The position numbers were made by a program, and so were the translations under genes. Below the pieces are notes generated by a model, which worked only from the letters and a program-made list of their open reading frames with translations, searched no databases and was not told where the DNA came from. A stretch of 64,000 nt of DNA. Source: Rhytidiadelphus loreus (lineage: Eukaryota; Streptophyta; Bryopsida; Hypnales; Hylocomiaceae). The DNA lies in NCBI GenBank assembly GCA_947034895.1, contig OX344762.1:26702760-26766759 (forward strand). The letters are read 5' to 3'. Below are positions 54,750 to 64,000 of this stretch, piece by piece. The stretch's first letter is position 1. Every line of letters begins with the position of its first letter.

Positions 54750-55560
54750 TAAAAAACTAGAGGGGTGGTAGAAGATAAACAACCCATGTGGGATATAAAT
54801 TAGGACTAGTGTGCCTTGTGCTATTGCCATAGCCAAATTAAAAATAAAAGTAATTCTAATTTTCTAAATCATAATTTTTTTGAAATTCAATATAATTCAC
54901 ACTGTAGGTGCAAAACGCCTTGAAAAAAAAGGCTATGCACTCCTATTTGCAAAGAGCTTTCCAACAATACAAAGAACATTATTGAAAGATGTATAGTCCA
55001 GGAGATCTCATTGTAATAAACAAACACATAAACAACCTCATTTAAGGTATAGATTAGCAAGAGATCAACTACTCATAGTTAAGAAACATAAGAATTGTGT
55101 TCAAAGTATAATTTTAGACCTCATCTAAGTAAAGTAGAATAACTTTTTTCAAAAAATATTGAACTAAGTTAATGTGTAAAATCAAGATAAATTTCATTTC
55201 CAAAAAACTGTTTGAGATTTTAAGTCTCGAAAAAAAAGTTATGAATAAAATTCAGAGAGGATGTTTGAAAATGTCACTTATAATCCCTCTTTGAAATCTG
55301 TCCATAACTTTTGATTGAAGACTCTAAATCTCAAACGGATTTTTGGAGATGAAATCTAGATTGATTTTACACATAAACTTAGTTTAAAAAAATTTGAAAT
55401 TTTTTATTCTACTATGATTAAATGAGGTCTGAAATTCTACTTTGCACACAATTCATGCTTTAGACTTAACTATAAGACGTTGAGTTCCTACTAATCCTAA
55501 TATACATATCCCACATGAACTGTTTTACCTCTTATCATCCCTCTTGTATAAAGAGTTTGT
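54750..55560. repeat. Large foldback (long inverted repeat)
   Basis: Core arms of roughly 220 nt (about 55043-55260 and 55285-55505) are reverse complements at about 80% identity around a short centre. GAATTGTG, AGACCTCAT, TAGTAGAATA or AAGTAGAATA, AACTAAGTT, TGTGTAAAATCAA and GTTTGAGATTT pair in order. A further left-arm piece (54750-54800, CCATGTGGGATATAAATTAGG) pairs with 55500-55550, with an insertion between. No protein. A transcript would form a long double-stranded RNA. Confidence 0.8.
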
Positions 55561-56599
55561 CTTCGCCTCTCTTTACACACATGGTAAGTGGCTTATGAAG
55601 CTCTTTCGAGGTAGGTGTTGAATATTTGACTTCTTTGAATTTATTGTTGAGTTTCCTAAAGTTATATTTTATGGAATAGCAAAATATCTTCTTACACAAG
55701 AGCATCATGGGTGTTCAGAGGAAATGACATGTGGCAAACTTATCTAATGCTTGTTATCATAATAAGTCAGGCATAGCAAACCTTGACCCAGTCTCCTCCC
55801 ATCCAGTACGCCCAACTACCCTTGAGTTTAACTTGAGTGTTTCAAGTCATAGATTGATTAAGCTTGCCAAAGCCACAAATTTTGAGCAAATTCCCCCCCT
55901 CTTCTAGAACTAGCTAAAACTTAGAACATCATTTCTAATATTTTGAGGGAATTATTGTATGCACAAGTAAAAAATTATTGAAAAAATGGTTTGTATGAGT
56001 GTTATATTGAAGTTGGTTTCCTACTAGAATTCCTTGGTACATGTTCTCCAATTTTAAATTTTATGAATTTTTTTGAACACATGGCCAACTCTATTGAAAA
56101 AAGACAGTAAAAAAAATTTCAAGCAAAAAAGTGAAATTAACTTGTGCAAAAGCTTCTCCAAATTAAAGTTGCTTAAAATTTGGATGCCTTCTCAAAATAC
56201 TTTTTCCAACTTCAAACACTATAATTTTGCAATCTTTGTGGTCAAAACCTCTCTTTTTTTACTACAATATAATGAAGTAGTCTACCACTAGATCTTATGA
56301 TAAGATGACACTTGTCATCTTAACCCCTAAAAACACTAAATTGCTTTTGGGGCAACATAGCGATTTTGGGTAGCTCACTACAAATGGAATTTTTATTTTT
56401 TTTCTTTGAAATTTTCATACAATATGTGCCCAAGGAATAGGCTTTAAGATCCAATCATTTTCATAACTTTTGACTACATGATTAAAAATGAATTGTGTGA
56501 TATGTAGTTTTCATTGAGAAGTGGACAACCTGTATAACTAAAAATCTTCCTTAAAAATCACTTTTTTAATAAATAAGAATTTGAAATTGGTTATCTAGA
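55561..56599. other. Desert sequence with a decayed TTAA-element end
   Basis: About 56150-56330 resembles the right part of the TTAA element (ACTTCAAACACTATAATTTT, GCAATCTTTGTGGTCAAAA, AGATCTTATG) and is followed by TTAACCCCTAAAAACAC at 56320. No gene. Confidence 0.5.
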
Positions 56600-56842
56600 C
56601 ATTAGAAGAGATTTGAGGCAAGGGGAAGGCCGTTTCAAGCCTATTTCCCTTGCTATAAACCAGTAGTACGCTGGCAGAATATTAAATAATAAAATAATAA
56701 AATATAATAAAATAATAATAATACATTATTATTTAATGAGGCCAAACTTTGGCTACACGAGGCTATGCATGTGGATGAGTTCCCTCAGTCCAGGAACTCA
56801 AGGAATTTGCAATCTTCTAAAGCAACTGAATTTCATCTAATG
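56600..56842. mobile_element. CATTAGATG-family MITE, copy F
   Basis: It starts CATTAGAAGAGATTTGAGGC with GGAAGGCCGTTTCAAGCC, has a TAATAATAAAATAATA core and ends GAATTTCATCTAATG. 243 bp. Confidence 0.75.
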
Positions 56843-58256
56843 TTTATATGTACATAAAATGCTTTGAATCATTCCATTTCAATTAATGAGATAAATGTTA
56901 CAAGGAGTTTTAGTTTTCAGGTGGTTTACTTGTAGTTATGGAATCTCTACTCTAAGATTAACTTTGAAGTCCTTTATTTAACTCAATTTTCAATATTTTG
57001 GAGAAAAAAAATTAGGTGTAGATTGTTTATTACAACATTACAACCATTGGAATTGACATTTTTCATTTCTTAAAATAAATTGTTAACAATTTAGTATTTT
57101 GAATCATTCTCTACTTCTTTCTAATTATTATTTATTTTCTTATATGTCGTACAATTCTAAATGATCTAAAAATTTTCAAACATGTAGCCAACTTGCCTTG
57201 AGAAGGAATCTAAAGAAACACCACCATTTTCGACATTTTTTTCATACAAATGTGACCTTGTGACGTGCAATTGCTTGGGATCTGCAGGGCCAAAAAAAGG
57301 ATTTTTGTCAATTCAAACACTAAGATTTTGCAATCTACAAGGTGGAAATTTCTGAATTTTTTTCCACATCTCTTCAAACCAGTGTACCACAAGATCTTGT
57401 GGTTACATATGTATATAAATGTTTAAAAAAAAAAATATGGTACTTGTATTAGAAATGGCAACTATAATTGGAGCATTTTTGGTGAAAACATAGTAAAAAA
57501 CCTTTAGGGATGAAGAGGCCTTTGCCATCAAAATGATCCACTTTGAGTGTTTCTTTTGGTGAAACATAGACAAAAAACTTTAGGATTTAAACCACGTAAA
57601 TAATGTCCGACAAATTTAGTTATACAATATTGTGTAATTTTCATTTCTATCTTCTATTTTCTTAGATTTTAGAATAAAAAATATATATTTTTCATTCTAA
57701 CCTTCATTTTTGGTTCAAATACACTATAGTTGCATGGATTAATAATGTTATACTAAAGGTCTATAAATGAAAAAATGATTTCAAAATCGACATATTTTAT
57801 ATTATAGAATGATTTTTCCTATTGATGATACTAATTTAACAAAAGAAACATTATTTTTAACATTTAAAGGATCAAAACCCTAATTTGGCATTTGCATTTT
57901 GGAGGTACGCCATTGTAAAGTTAAAAATCAATATTTTTCAGAAAAAAATGGAGGAATGTATGTAATATTATTAGCTATTAGCTCACTAGATTGTGTCTAA
58001 TTTGACTAAATTGTTGTAGAAGTATGAGGTGAAATGTCTATTGGGTATCAACTCATGTACCTAGGAAAATTTATTATTTTGATTAATGTTTTTAATCCAA
58101 CAACAAATCATATACCTAACTCTCTAGAGTATATTGCCAAGAAATTCAAAGAGATAATACTCATTGATTGTAAGGTATCTTGAGACTTTGAAAATAGAAT
58201 TTTACACATAATTTTGCAACTACGAAGTTTATCTTTCAATTACAACTTGTGCAAGT
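56843..58256. other. Desert sequence with another decayed TTAA-element end
   Basis: About 57180-57530 resembles the TTAA element interior (TTTTGCAATCTACAAGGTGG, CCACAAGATCTTGTGGTT, AGAAATGGCA, CCTTTAGGG). It has no intact terminus. No gene. Confidence 0.45.
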
Positions 58257-58520
58257 CATTACATGCGATTCAACCCTTCGGGAGGGCCGTTTCAGGCTAT
58301 TCCCGTTGTTGGGAACTAGCCTGAACTACCTGGGGAAAAAATTAATTTAAATTTTTTTTAAATTTAAAAGAAAAATTAAAAATATTAAAAAAATAATTTT
58401 TAAATATTTGTTGATGTGGTCGACTCTCGACCACATTAGCATCCTGTGTGGCAGAGTTCCTAGCGTTTGGGAATGCTGGGGAAATCGCAACCCTCTGCTG
58501 TAGTTGAATCCCATCTAATG
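58257..58520. mobile_element. CATTAGATG-family MITE, copy D
   Basis: It starts CATTACATGCGATTCAACCC with GGGAGGGCCGTTTCAGGC and ends TTGAATCCCATCTAATG. The AT-only core is followed by GATGTGGTCGACTCTCGACC, a local palindrome. 264 bp. Confidence 0.78.
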
Positions 58521-59373
58521 TGAAAACTTCCTTGAAATTTTGTTCTAAATCCATAGAAACAAATTTAAGAAAAGAACAATCAAATATAAAAAACTTTCAT
58601 TTGAAAACAAATGTCTAAATTAGACTTGACTTATTTAAACACTAATTCAAATTCTATAAAAATTGGCTTGTGTTTAAGACAATCTAAGTGTACATTTATG
58701 TGAAAAATTCCAACTATAACATCAAACATTGCAATAGTAGAAAGGGTGGTATTTGGGCACCAATGAATAGTATCAAAGTATGGTATCCAAGGCCCATATT
58801 GGCACTAGATTTGTATCAACATGAGCCTTTGGTACTATACCTTGACATTATTTATTGCTATCCAAAAACCATCCTTCAACTAGTGATGGTATCACAATTG
58901 CTTGTTGAAAATTGTTGAAAATCACAAATTGCACCTGTTAGTCATGTGGGGATTGATGTATTAAAATTAACGTTAGTTGAAATATTTTTGTATCATATTA
59001 ACCATATAAAGACATTGCAGACCAAAAGGTATGATGGATGACTTTATTATTAAGTATAGAAATAAGAAAATGCACCTATTGGTCCAATAATCAGAATATT
59101 TTGGTAACTACCTTGGAGGGGGGCACCTCTTTAATTTCTAATGTAAATTTGCTCCATTTTTTGAACGATACTATTAAGATACATCAAACTGTTGCGCTTA
59201 CCTATAGGAATAAGAAAATGGGCCAAGCCATAATTTGGGCCCAACTGATTAGAGAAGAGCAAGGCCTTATTAACATGAAACTTAGTATCTACTTAATGAA
59301 ATGATGAGTAGATAGTAGGCATATTGAGGGTTAGTCTTTTGCGTTTGGTTTTCATGTGACTACATCATTGCTG
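58521..59373. other. Desert sequence with the left member of a direct-repeat pair
   Basis: About 59207-59370 (TATAGGAATAAGAAAATGGG, CCAAGCCATAATTTGGGCC, CTACTTAATGAAATGATGA, GACTACATCA) is repeated at about 60645-60850. No gene. Confidence 0.5.
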
Positions 59374-59619
59374 TCATTTAGCGTTCTACAATAATTCTGT
59401 AGGAAAGCAACTATTGTTGTAGTCTATCCATGTCAAATAATATTAAAAGATTATTATTTTGATATTATTTTATTAAAATTTTATTTTTATTTATTTATTT
59501 TATTTTATTTTTTAAATTTATATTATTTAAAAAAGATTAAGCCAACTAGTAGTGGCTAGTTCTTAACTCAAGGAACTGACCTAAAACAACCCTCCAATGT
59601 AGCTGGAAATCATCTAATG
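59374..59619. mobile_element. CATTAGATG-family MITE, copy E
   Basis: The right end is well preserved (CCCTCCAATGTAGCTGGAAA then TCATCTAATG), matching copy A's right end. The left end (CATTTAGCGTTCTACAATAA) is diverged. The core is AT-only. About 246 bp. Confidence 0.65.
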
Positions 59620-61094
59620 ATTAAAAAATAGACTCTTGGTTTAGCTCTAGCAGTTCAGTCAATGTGGCCAAATTGCTATGTTTTGAAGTTTAAGTTATTT
59701 CCATTTGTACTGTAAACCACCTAGGAAGTTAGAAAGATCTATTTTTTGGAAGGAATAATAAACTACACTTAGACATCATCTATAGGAAGTTTTACAAAAC
59801 ACACTCAAAAATCCAATTATGGGCAATTTTGATAAAATGGTGAAATTCCGTAACTTTGGCAGTTTTCACAGTTTAGACTGGGCAGTTTGAAATGTACAAT
59901 TGTCCTAGATTTTATAAATCTATAATTTTTCTAGATGTTTGAAATCTACATGTATCATAGATAGCACTTTTCACAATTTAAACTCTATTGTCTGTGCGGT
60001 CTACCATCTATTCCATTCTAGATCTATAAAATCTATACTAGTCCTAGATGTCACTTTTATGGTTTGAACTGGACGGTCTAAAAATGGCACACATAATACC
60101 GCCATTTTAACAAAATTTCCCATAATTGTACTTGTTCTATCTCAAGGGGGAGATAAAGTGCTTATAGAGCACAAGTCACAACCGCCAATGGCATTAAACG
60201 ACTACCAACATACATTATTGAGTTATTGGTAGATCTAGAAGGATGTGTGGAAGAATTATTGCAACACAAGAGCCATCTTGCAATACAAGCTCGTCTCAAC
60301 ATTGACAAGGCTCAACACATGTAGAAAAGAGGTTACAATTCAAGAGTCAAGTTCACTAGAGCATTTGCAATGGAAAAATTGGTGGCCTATTGAATAAACT
60401 AGTGTGGAAAGAAGAGCAAGTTTTGAGCAAATACACAAGAACATATGTGATAAGCTTGGAAGACAAGGAACGATTTAAGTTCCAATTGAAGCCAATACAA
60501 ATATTAGTAGAGACAATTAAATTCATATTACCTATTTTTTATTTGATGCATTGCAATTTGTAGGACAAAAAGTATCAAATGATACTTCTACACAAGCAAG
60601 CATAATAGAGGACAACTCTCTGAGGGGGATAGCTCTACACATATAGGAATAAGAAATGAGCCAAGCCATAATTTAGGCCAAGCCAATTAGAGAAAAACAA
60701 GATTTGATTAACAAGAAGTTTAGTCATGTACTTTCTACTTAATGAAAAGATGACCAGATACTTGGCAAGTATTGGAGATATTGGGCAAGTATTAGAGATA
60801 TTGGGTAAGTATTGGAGTCTAGTCTTTAGCATTCAATTTCCATCTAATTACATCAATGTCTCCAATCCACATTCCATATAACGCTAAGCACTTCCGTCTA
60901 GCTTGTGGAACACCTTGGTAGGATCCCAACAAATTATATACAACTTATAGGATTAGTGAGAATATATGATTAGAGTGAGGAGATTTCCTAGAGATTCTCC
61001 AATGCAATCCAAAATTTAGCTTCCTAAATACAAAACTAACTTTTGACTAGTTTATAATTCAAACTTGAATTTTTTCGGAACATGCTGTCTTTAT
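59620..61094. repeat. Desert sequence with possible small retroelement remnants
   Basis: The right member of the direct repeat lies at about 60645-60850, preceded by CTCTGAGGGGGATAGC (60616), which resembles a polypurine tract; another AAGGGGGAGATAAAG is at 60135. A local tandem repeat of GGCAAGTATTGGAGATATTG occurs at 60763-60812. No coding frame for retroelement proteins was found. A TRIM-type element is possible but unproven. Confidence 0.35.
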
Positions 61095-61333
61095 CTAGTC
61101 CTGCAATGTACTAAAAAACTTGTTTTTTCCACTTTAAATGCAAATATCTTGCAATCTATGCGGTCAAAAATTCTGAAATTTTTTCCACACTTTTTAATAC
61201 TAGTTGGGTATAAGATCCTACAATTAGATGTCAAAAAAAAACATTAAATTTTTTTTTTCACTCTTTGCTATAGAAATGGCAGTTTTCAGTGTTTCTTTGG
61301 TAAAAAAAAGGCCTTGCTCCTGTAGGGGTTAAA
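61095..61333 (+). mobile_element. Truncated right end of a TTAA-family element
   Basis: It matches the right quarter of copy 1 (TTTCCACTTTAAATGC, ATCTTGCAATCTATGCGGTC, AGATCCTACAATTAGATG, AGAAATGGCAGTTTTCAGTG) and ends GGCCTTGCTCCTGTAGGGGT TAA. The left part is missing. Confidence 0.75.
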
Positions 61334-61790
61334 ATGATGCACTCTTGGAGACTTATTTTTCTTTTGATTTTTTTCTCTATTTACTAATGCTTTTTTCAAA
61401 ACAAACTAAGAAAATAAAGTTAGATTGACAATGCAAAGGCCAAAAACTAAAATTTAGATGACATTTAGCACCTCTAAGAGATAGAAAAACAATTTTTGGT
61501 TCTAATTTTTGTAGAACTAGATTGATAATTTTCACAATGTCTATGTTTCATCCATTGGTTTTTGTTCACAACATTGTTAAACTTCCAATTTGGACTTAAT
61601 CAATTCCATTGTGAAGGCCATAGTAAAAAGTGAGTAAACTATGTGATTGTATTTTGACTACAATTTACTCTAAGGTGACTACATAATGACTTTCGTGTCA
61701 CTACTCTACTATTTTGATTGTGATTTACTTTAACACAACTACGTAATGACTTCCACATCACTACTCTACTATTGCATCAACATTTTACAA
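61334..61790. other. Desert sequence, repeats of GACTACATAATGACTT type
   Basis: Short direct repeats (TGACTACATAATGACTT or CAACTACGTAATGACTT, then CATCACTACTCTACTATT) occur at about 61675-61775. They may be subterminal repeats of the CACTA-like element ending at 62646. Confidence 0.4.
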
Positions 61791-61894
61791 ATCCCACATG
61801 GTTTGCCTTGCCTCCTACCACCTCACTTGTATAAAAGGCTTGTTATTTGAACTATTTGTATTCACACACTAAGTGGTTGAAAATCCATTTGACA

Positions 61895-62010
61895 CATATG
61901 CAAAATATAGTGTATTGTGTATCATGTATTTGTATATGGTATATGATGTATGAATCATGTATATGATGTATGAATCATGTATTTGTATATGGTGTTCGGT
62001 ATATGGTGTA
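61895..62010. repeat. Short tandem repeats (TATATGATGTATGAATCATG)
   Basis: Tandem copies of ATGATGTATGAATCATGTAT and TTGTATATGGT alternate here. Confidence 0.8.
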
Positions 62011-62039
62011 CTCATTTTGCACATTTCACCACAACTTGA

Positions 62040-62355
62040 AAATAATCTTCAAATCTTTTAGATATTAGAAAATAATATTCACATTTTCTAGATTTTAGAA
62101 AATAATATTCACATTTCCTAGATTTTATAATGCAATCCTAGATTTTAGAAGAAAAATATTTAAATTTCCTAGATTTCAGAATATAATCCTAGATTTCAAA
62201 AAATAATATTCATATTTTTTAGATTTTAGAATACAATCCTAGATTTTAGAAGAAAAATATTCACATTTCCTAGATTTCAGAAAATAATCCTAGATTTCGA
62301 AAAATAATATTCAAATTTCCTAGATTTCAAAATATAATCCTAGATTTCAGAAAAG
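62040..62355. repeat. Tandem array of TCCTAGATTTCAGAAAATAA type
   Basis: About ten alternating units of CCTAGATTT(C/T)AGAAAATAAT, ATTCACATTT and AATACAATCCTAGATTTTAG. Unit lengths are about 20 and 30 bp. Confidence 0.85.
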
Positions 62356-62646
62356 GATTAAAAAAAAGGGTCATTTGAGACTACAGGATGACTTCAGAAT
62401 GACTGGCCACGTGGCAACATAGGAATCATTTCCTTAAACTTTTTTTTTCTTTACTACTTTGGAAGTTTCATCCAAAATCCCATCCAAACTTACAATGGAT
62501 GGTGATAATACTATGGCAGTCATTTATAAAAATGGCTAGTCCACTATGACTCCAAGGGCTAAAGTCACAGTGCAGTCATCTGTGTCCACAATGACTCCTA
62601 TGCAGTCATTATTTGCAGTCATTTATACCATGTTTTTCTTATAGTG

Positions 62647-63958
62647 TTTGAAGTTCACAAGTTCCATTTGAGTTCATGAAATGTCATTTTGATGGCTGCA
62701 AGTTTTGGGGCTTGTATCTCCTTCATCCAATGTTCATTTTCAATTAAATTTGTTGGATTAGATTACCCTTGAATTCTAGTTATTGCGGTAAATTTTTTCA
62801 TGTTAATCCAAGTTGTTTTGAATGTTTGGAAGCAAGTTAAAGTTTAAAATCCGGTCATTTTTGGACTACAATGAACTTTGACAACTTGTTTTCTTCATAC
62901 AATGTCCGTTTTCAATAAATAAAAAATGGAGAGAGTTGCACCTACTAGTCTAGTTTGTGTGGTTAAAATCTCATATCAATACAAAACGTTATGAGTGACT
63001 GAGAAGCATTTTCAATAGAAGAATGTTTAGCCTCAAATGTGTTTTTTGCAACATTTCTTGTTATTTTTTGACATTTCAAATACATTTGGGAGAAACAATG
63101 AGTCAATTGAATGATATTTTCTTTCATCAATGTATTCGTATGTTGGTTTTGAAGCACTTTATGGTTTTTAGTTTTTTCATTTGAGTAGGTTTAGAAATCA
63201 AATTTCACCTTCAAATGTGTTGCTAGGGAAATTTCACCATCCTTTTCCAACACTAAAACATTCTAACTTTGCAATCTATGTGTCCATATACCTCCAAATT
63301 TGTTTCTCTTCATCTACAAAATTTACACTACAAGATTCTATGTTTGAGATTTCTATACCTTAGTGACATTTAGACTTACAACACTTGCAAAAGTAATGAT
63401 GTTTTTAAACCTAAAAAGGCCTTGGGGCATTTAGGGAGAAGTTCATTAAATGCGCTTCCAATGAAGAAGAAAAAATATTCAAGTTCTAATCCTAAACCCG
63501 TCATAAGTGAGAAGTTCATTTGGAGGGCCCTATTCCGGTCTACATTGAAGTTGCTCTTCACCCTATACGCATTTCCACCTCAATGAGGTGAAAAATGACA
63601 AGAATCTTCAGTCCCCCTCGCTCATCCCTGATTATACCCCTAGGAAAACAATGCTGAAATTTTTTTATTTGCCACGCATGATAAAATTTCCAATTTTTTT
63701 ATTCATATTTGCAATCAGAGGCCCCAAATTAGAAGTTGGGATGAACCACCCCCCCTCGCTCATCTCCCAAGTCATTCCAAGGAGGGGTGCACATAGAATT
63801 AAAAAAGGCCCCCTTATTTTGTGCTTGATTAATTTATTTACCACACCTCTCCCAACAAATCTAGAACCTCTTATCACAGACATGAATTCAAAATTTGCAA
63901 ATTTCATCGTGCGTGGCAAATTTAAAAAATTCACCGTTTTCCCTCGGGAACAAGCAAC
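62647..63958. other. Desert sequence with a decayed TTAA-element end
   Basis: About 63225-63440 resembles the TTAA element (ACTTTGCAATCTATGTG, CACTACAAGATTCTATG, AAAGGCCTTGGGGCATTTAG). No protein-coding gene was recognised; the open frames at 63588-63983 are low in complexity and sit over repeats. Confidence 0.45.
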
Positions 63959-63993
63959 GGGGTCAATTCAACCGGTCGGGTGAATTGGACCCC
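63959..63993. repeat. Head-to-head termini of the GGGTGAATTG element family
   Basis: GGGGTCAATTCAACC (63959-63973) and GGGTGAATTGGACCCC (63978-63993) form an inverted repeat around GGTC. Each arm resembles a terminus of the 218-bp element at 48612. This suggests one element ending and another starting, or one foldback. Confidence 0.6.
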
Positions 63994-64000
63994 TTGCTCG

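Larger units (their letters stand above)
61791..62646. mobile_element. Part of a second CACTA-like element (right end)
   Basis: The right end, read inward on the other strand, is CACTATAAGAAAAACATGG (62646 downwards), close to the terminus of the element at 11823. Inside are the same TATA-bearing module (61791-61837) and the following ATGATGTATG-type region as in that element. GCAGTCATT repeats (62510-62625) look like subterminal repeats. The left terminus was not found. Confidence 0.55.

Overview
The window is nuclear DNA of a land plant, most probably a seed-free one (moss, liverwort or similar). The support is a full-length plant phytochrome with a plant-type HPHK-like C-terminus, a PLS-class pentatricopeptide repeat protein ending in DYW, a PLASTID MOVEMENT IMPAIRED1 family gene, a DOXC-type dioxygenase, an intron-containing elongator tRNA-Met, and AAACCCTAA (telo-box) motifs near gene starts. 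The species cannot be named from the sequence alone. Gene models were built by hand from reading frames and GT/AG sites; no transcript or database evidence was available.

Layout. Positions 1-2.8 kb hold a candidate non-autonomous DNA transposon (463-2139) and the leader of a 2-oxoglutarate/Fe(II) dioxygenase (2848-5350, +, 3 exons). From 5.4 to 13.9 kb there is AT-rich, repeat-rich intergenic DNA with hairpins, tandem arrays, a tRNA-related SINE-like sequence and a CACTA-type element with a 3-bp target duplication (11823-12845). From 13.88 to 38.9 kb lies a gene-dense block: tRNA-Met(CAU) (-), an intronless 1016-aa PPR-DYW protein (-), a CANIN/NSE6-like protein (-, 3 exons), a divergently transcribed small coiled-coil membrane protein (+, 3 exons), a PMI1-like gene that lacks its N-terminal C2 part (-, 3 exons) and a complete 1117-aa phytochrome (-, 7 coding exons). 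From about 40 to 64 kb there is a gene desert with no credible coding sequence, made of short inverted-repeat elements, tandem arrays, foldbacks and decayed repeats.

Themes. (1) The genes do not form an operon-like unit. Two are light related (phytochrome, and the PMI1-like gene whose family acts in chloroplast and nuclear movement), but adjacency alone is weak evidence of a shared role. (2) Almost every gene here carries 100-260 bp local tandem duplications in introns or leaders, several of which copy an exon edge or a splice donor. (3) The desert contains at least two short-element families that I do not recognise: one of about 930 bp flanked by TTAA with termini CCCCTAAAG, and one of about 210-265 bp with CATTAGATG termini and an AT-rich core (six copies in 10 kb). 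(4) The PPR protein keeps the DYW fold and tail but has lost the catalytic His and the CxxC zinc ligands of the deaminase.
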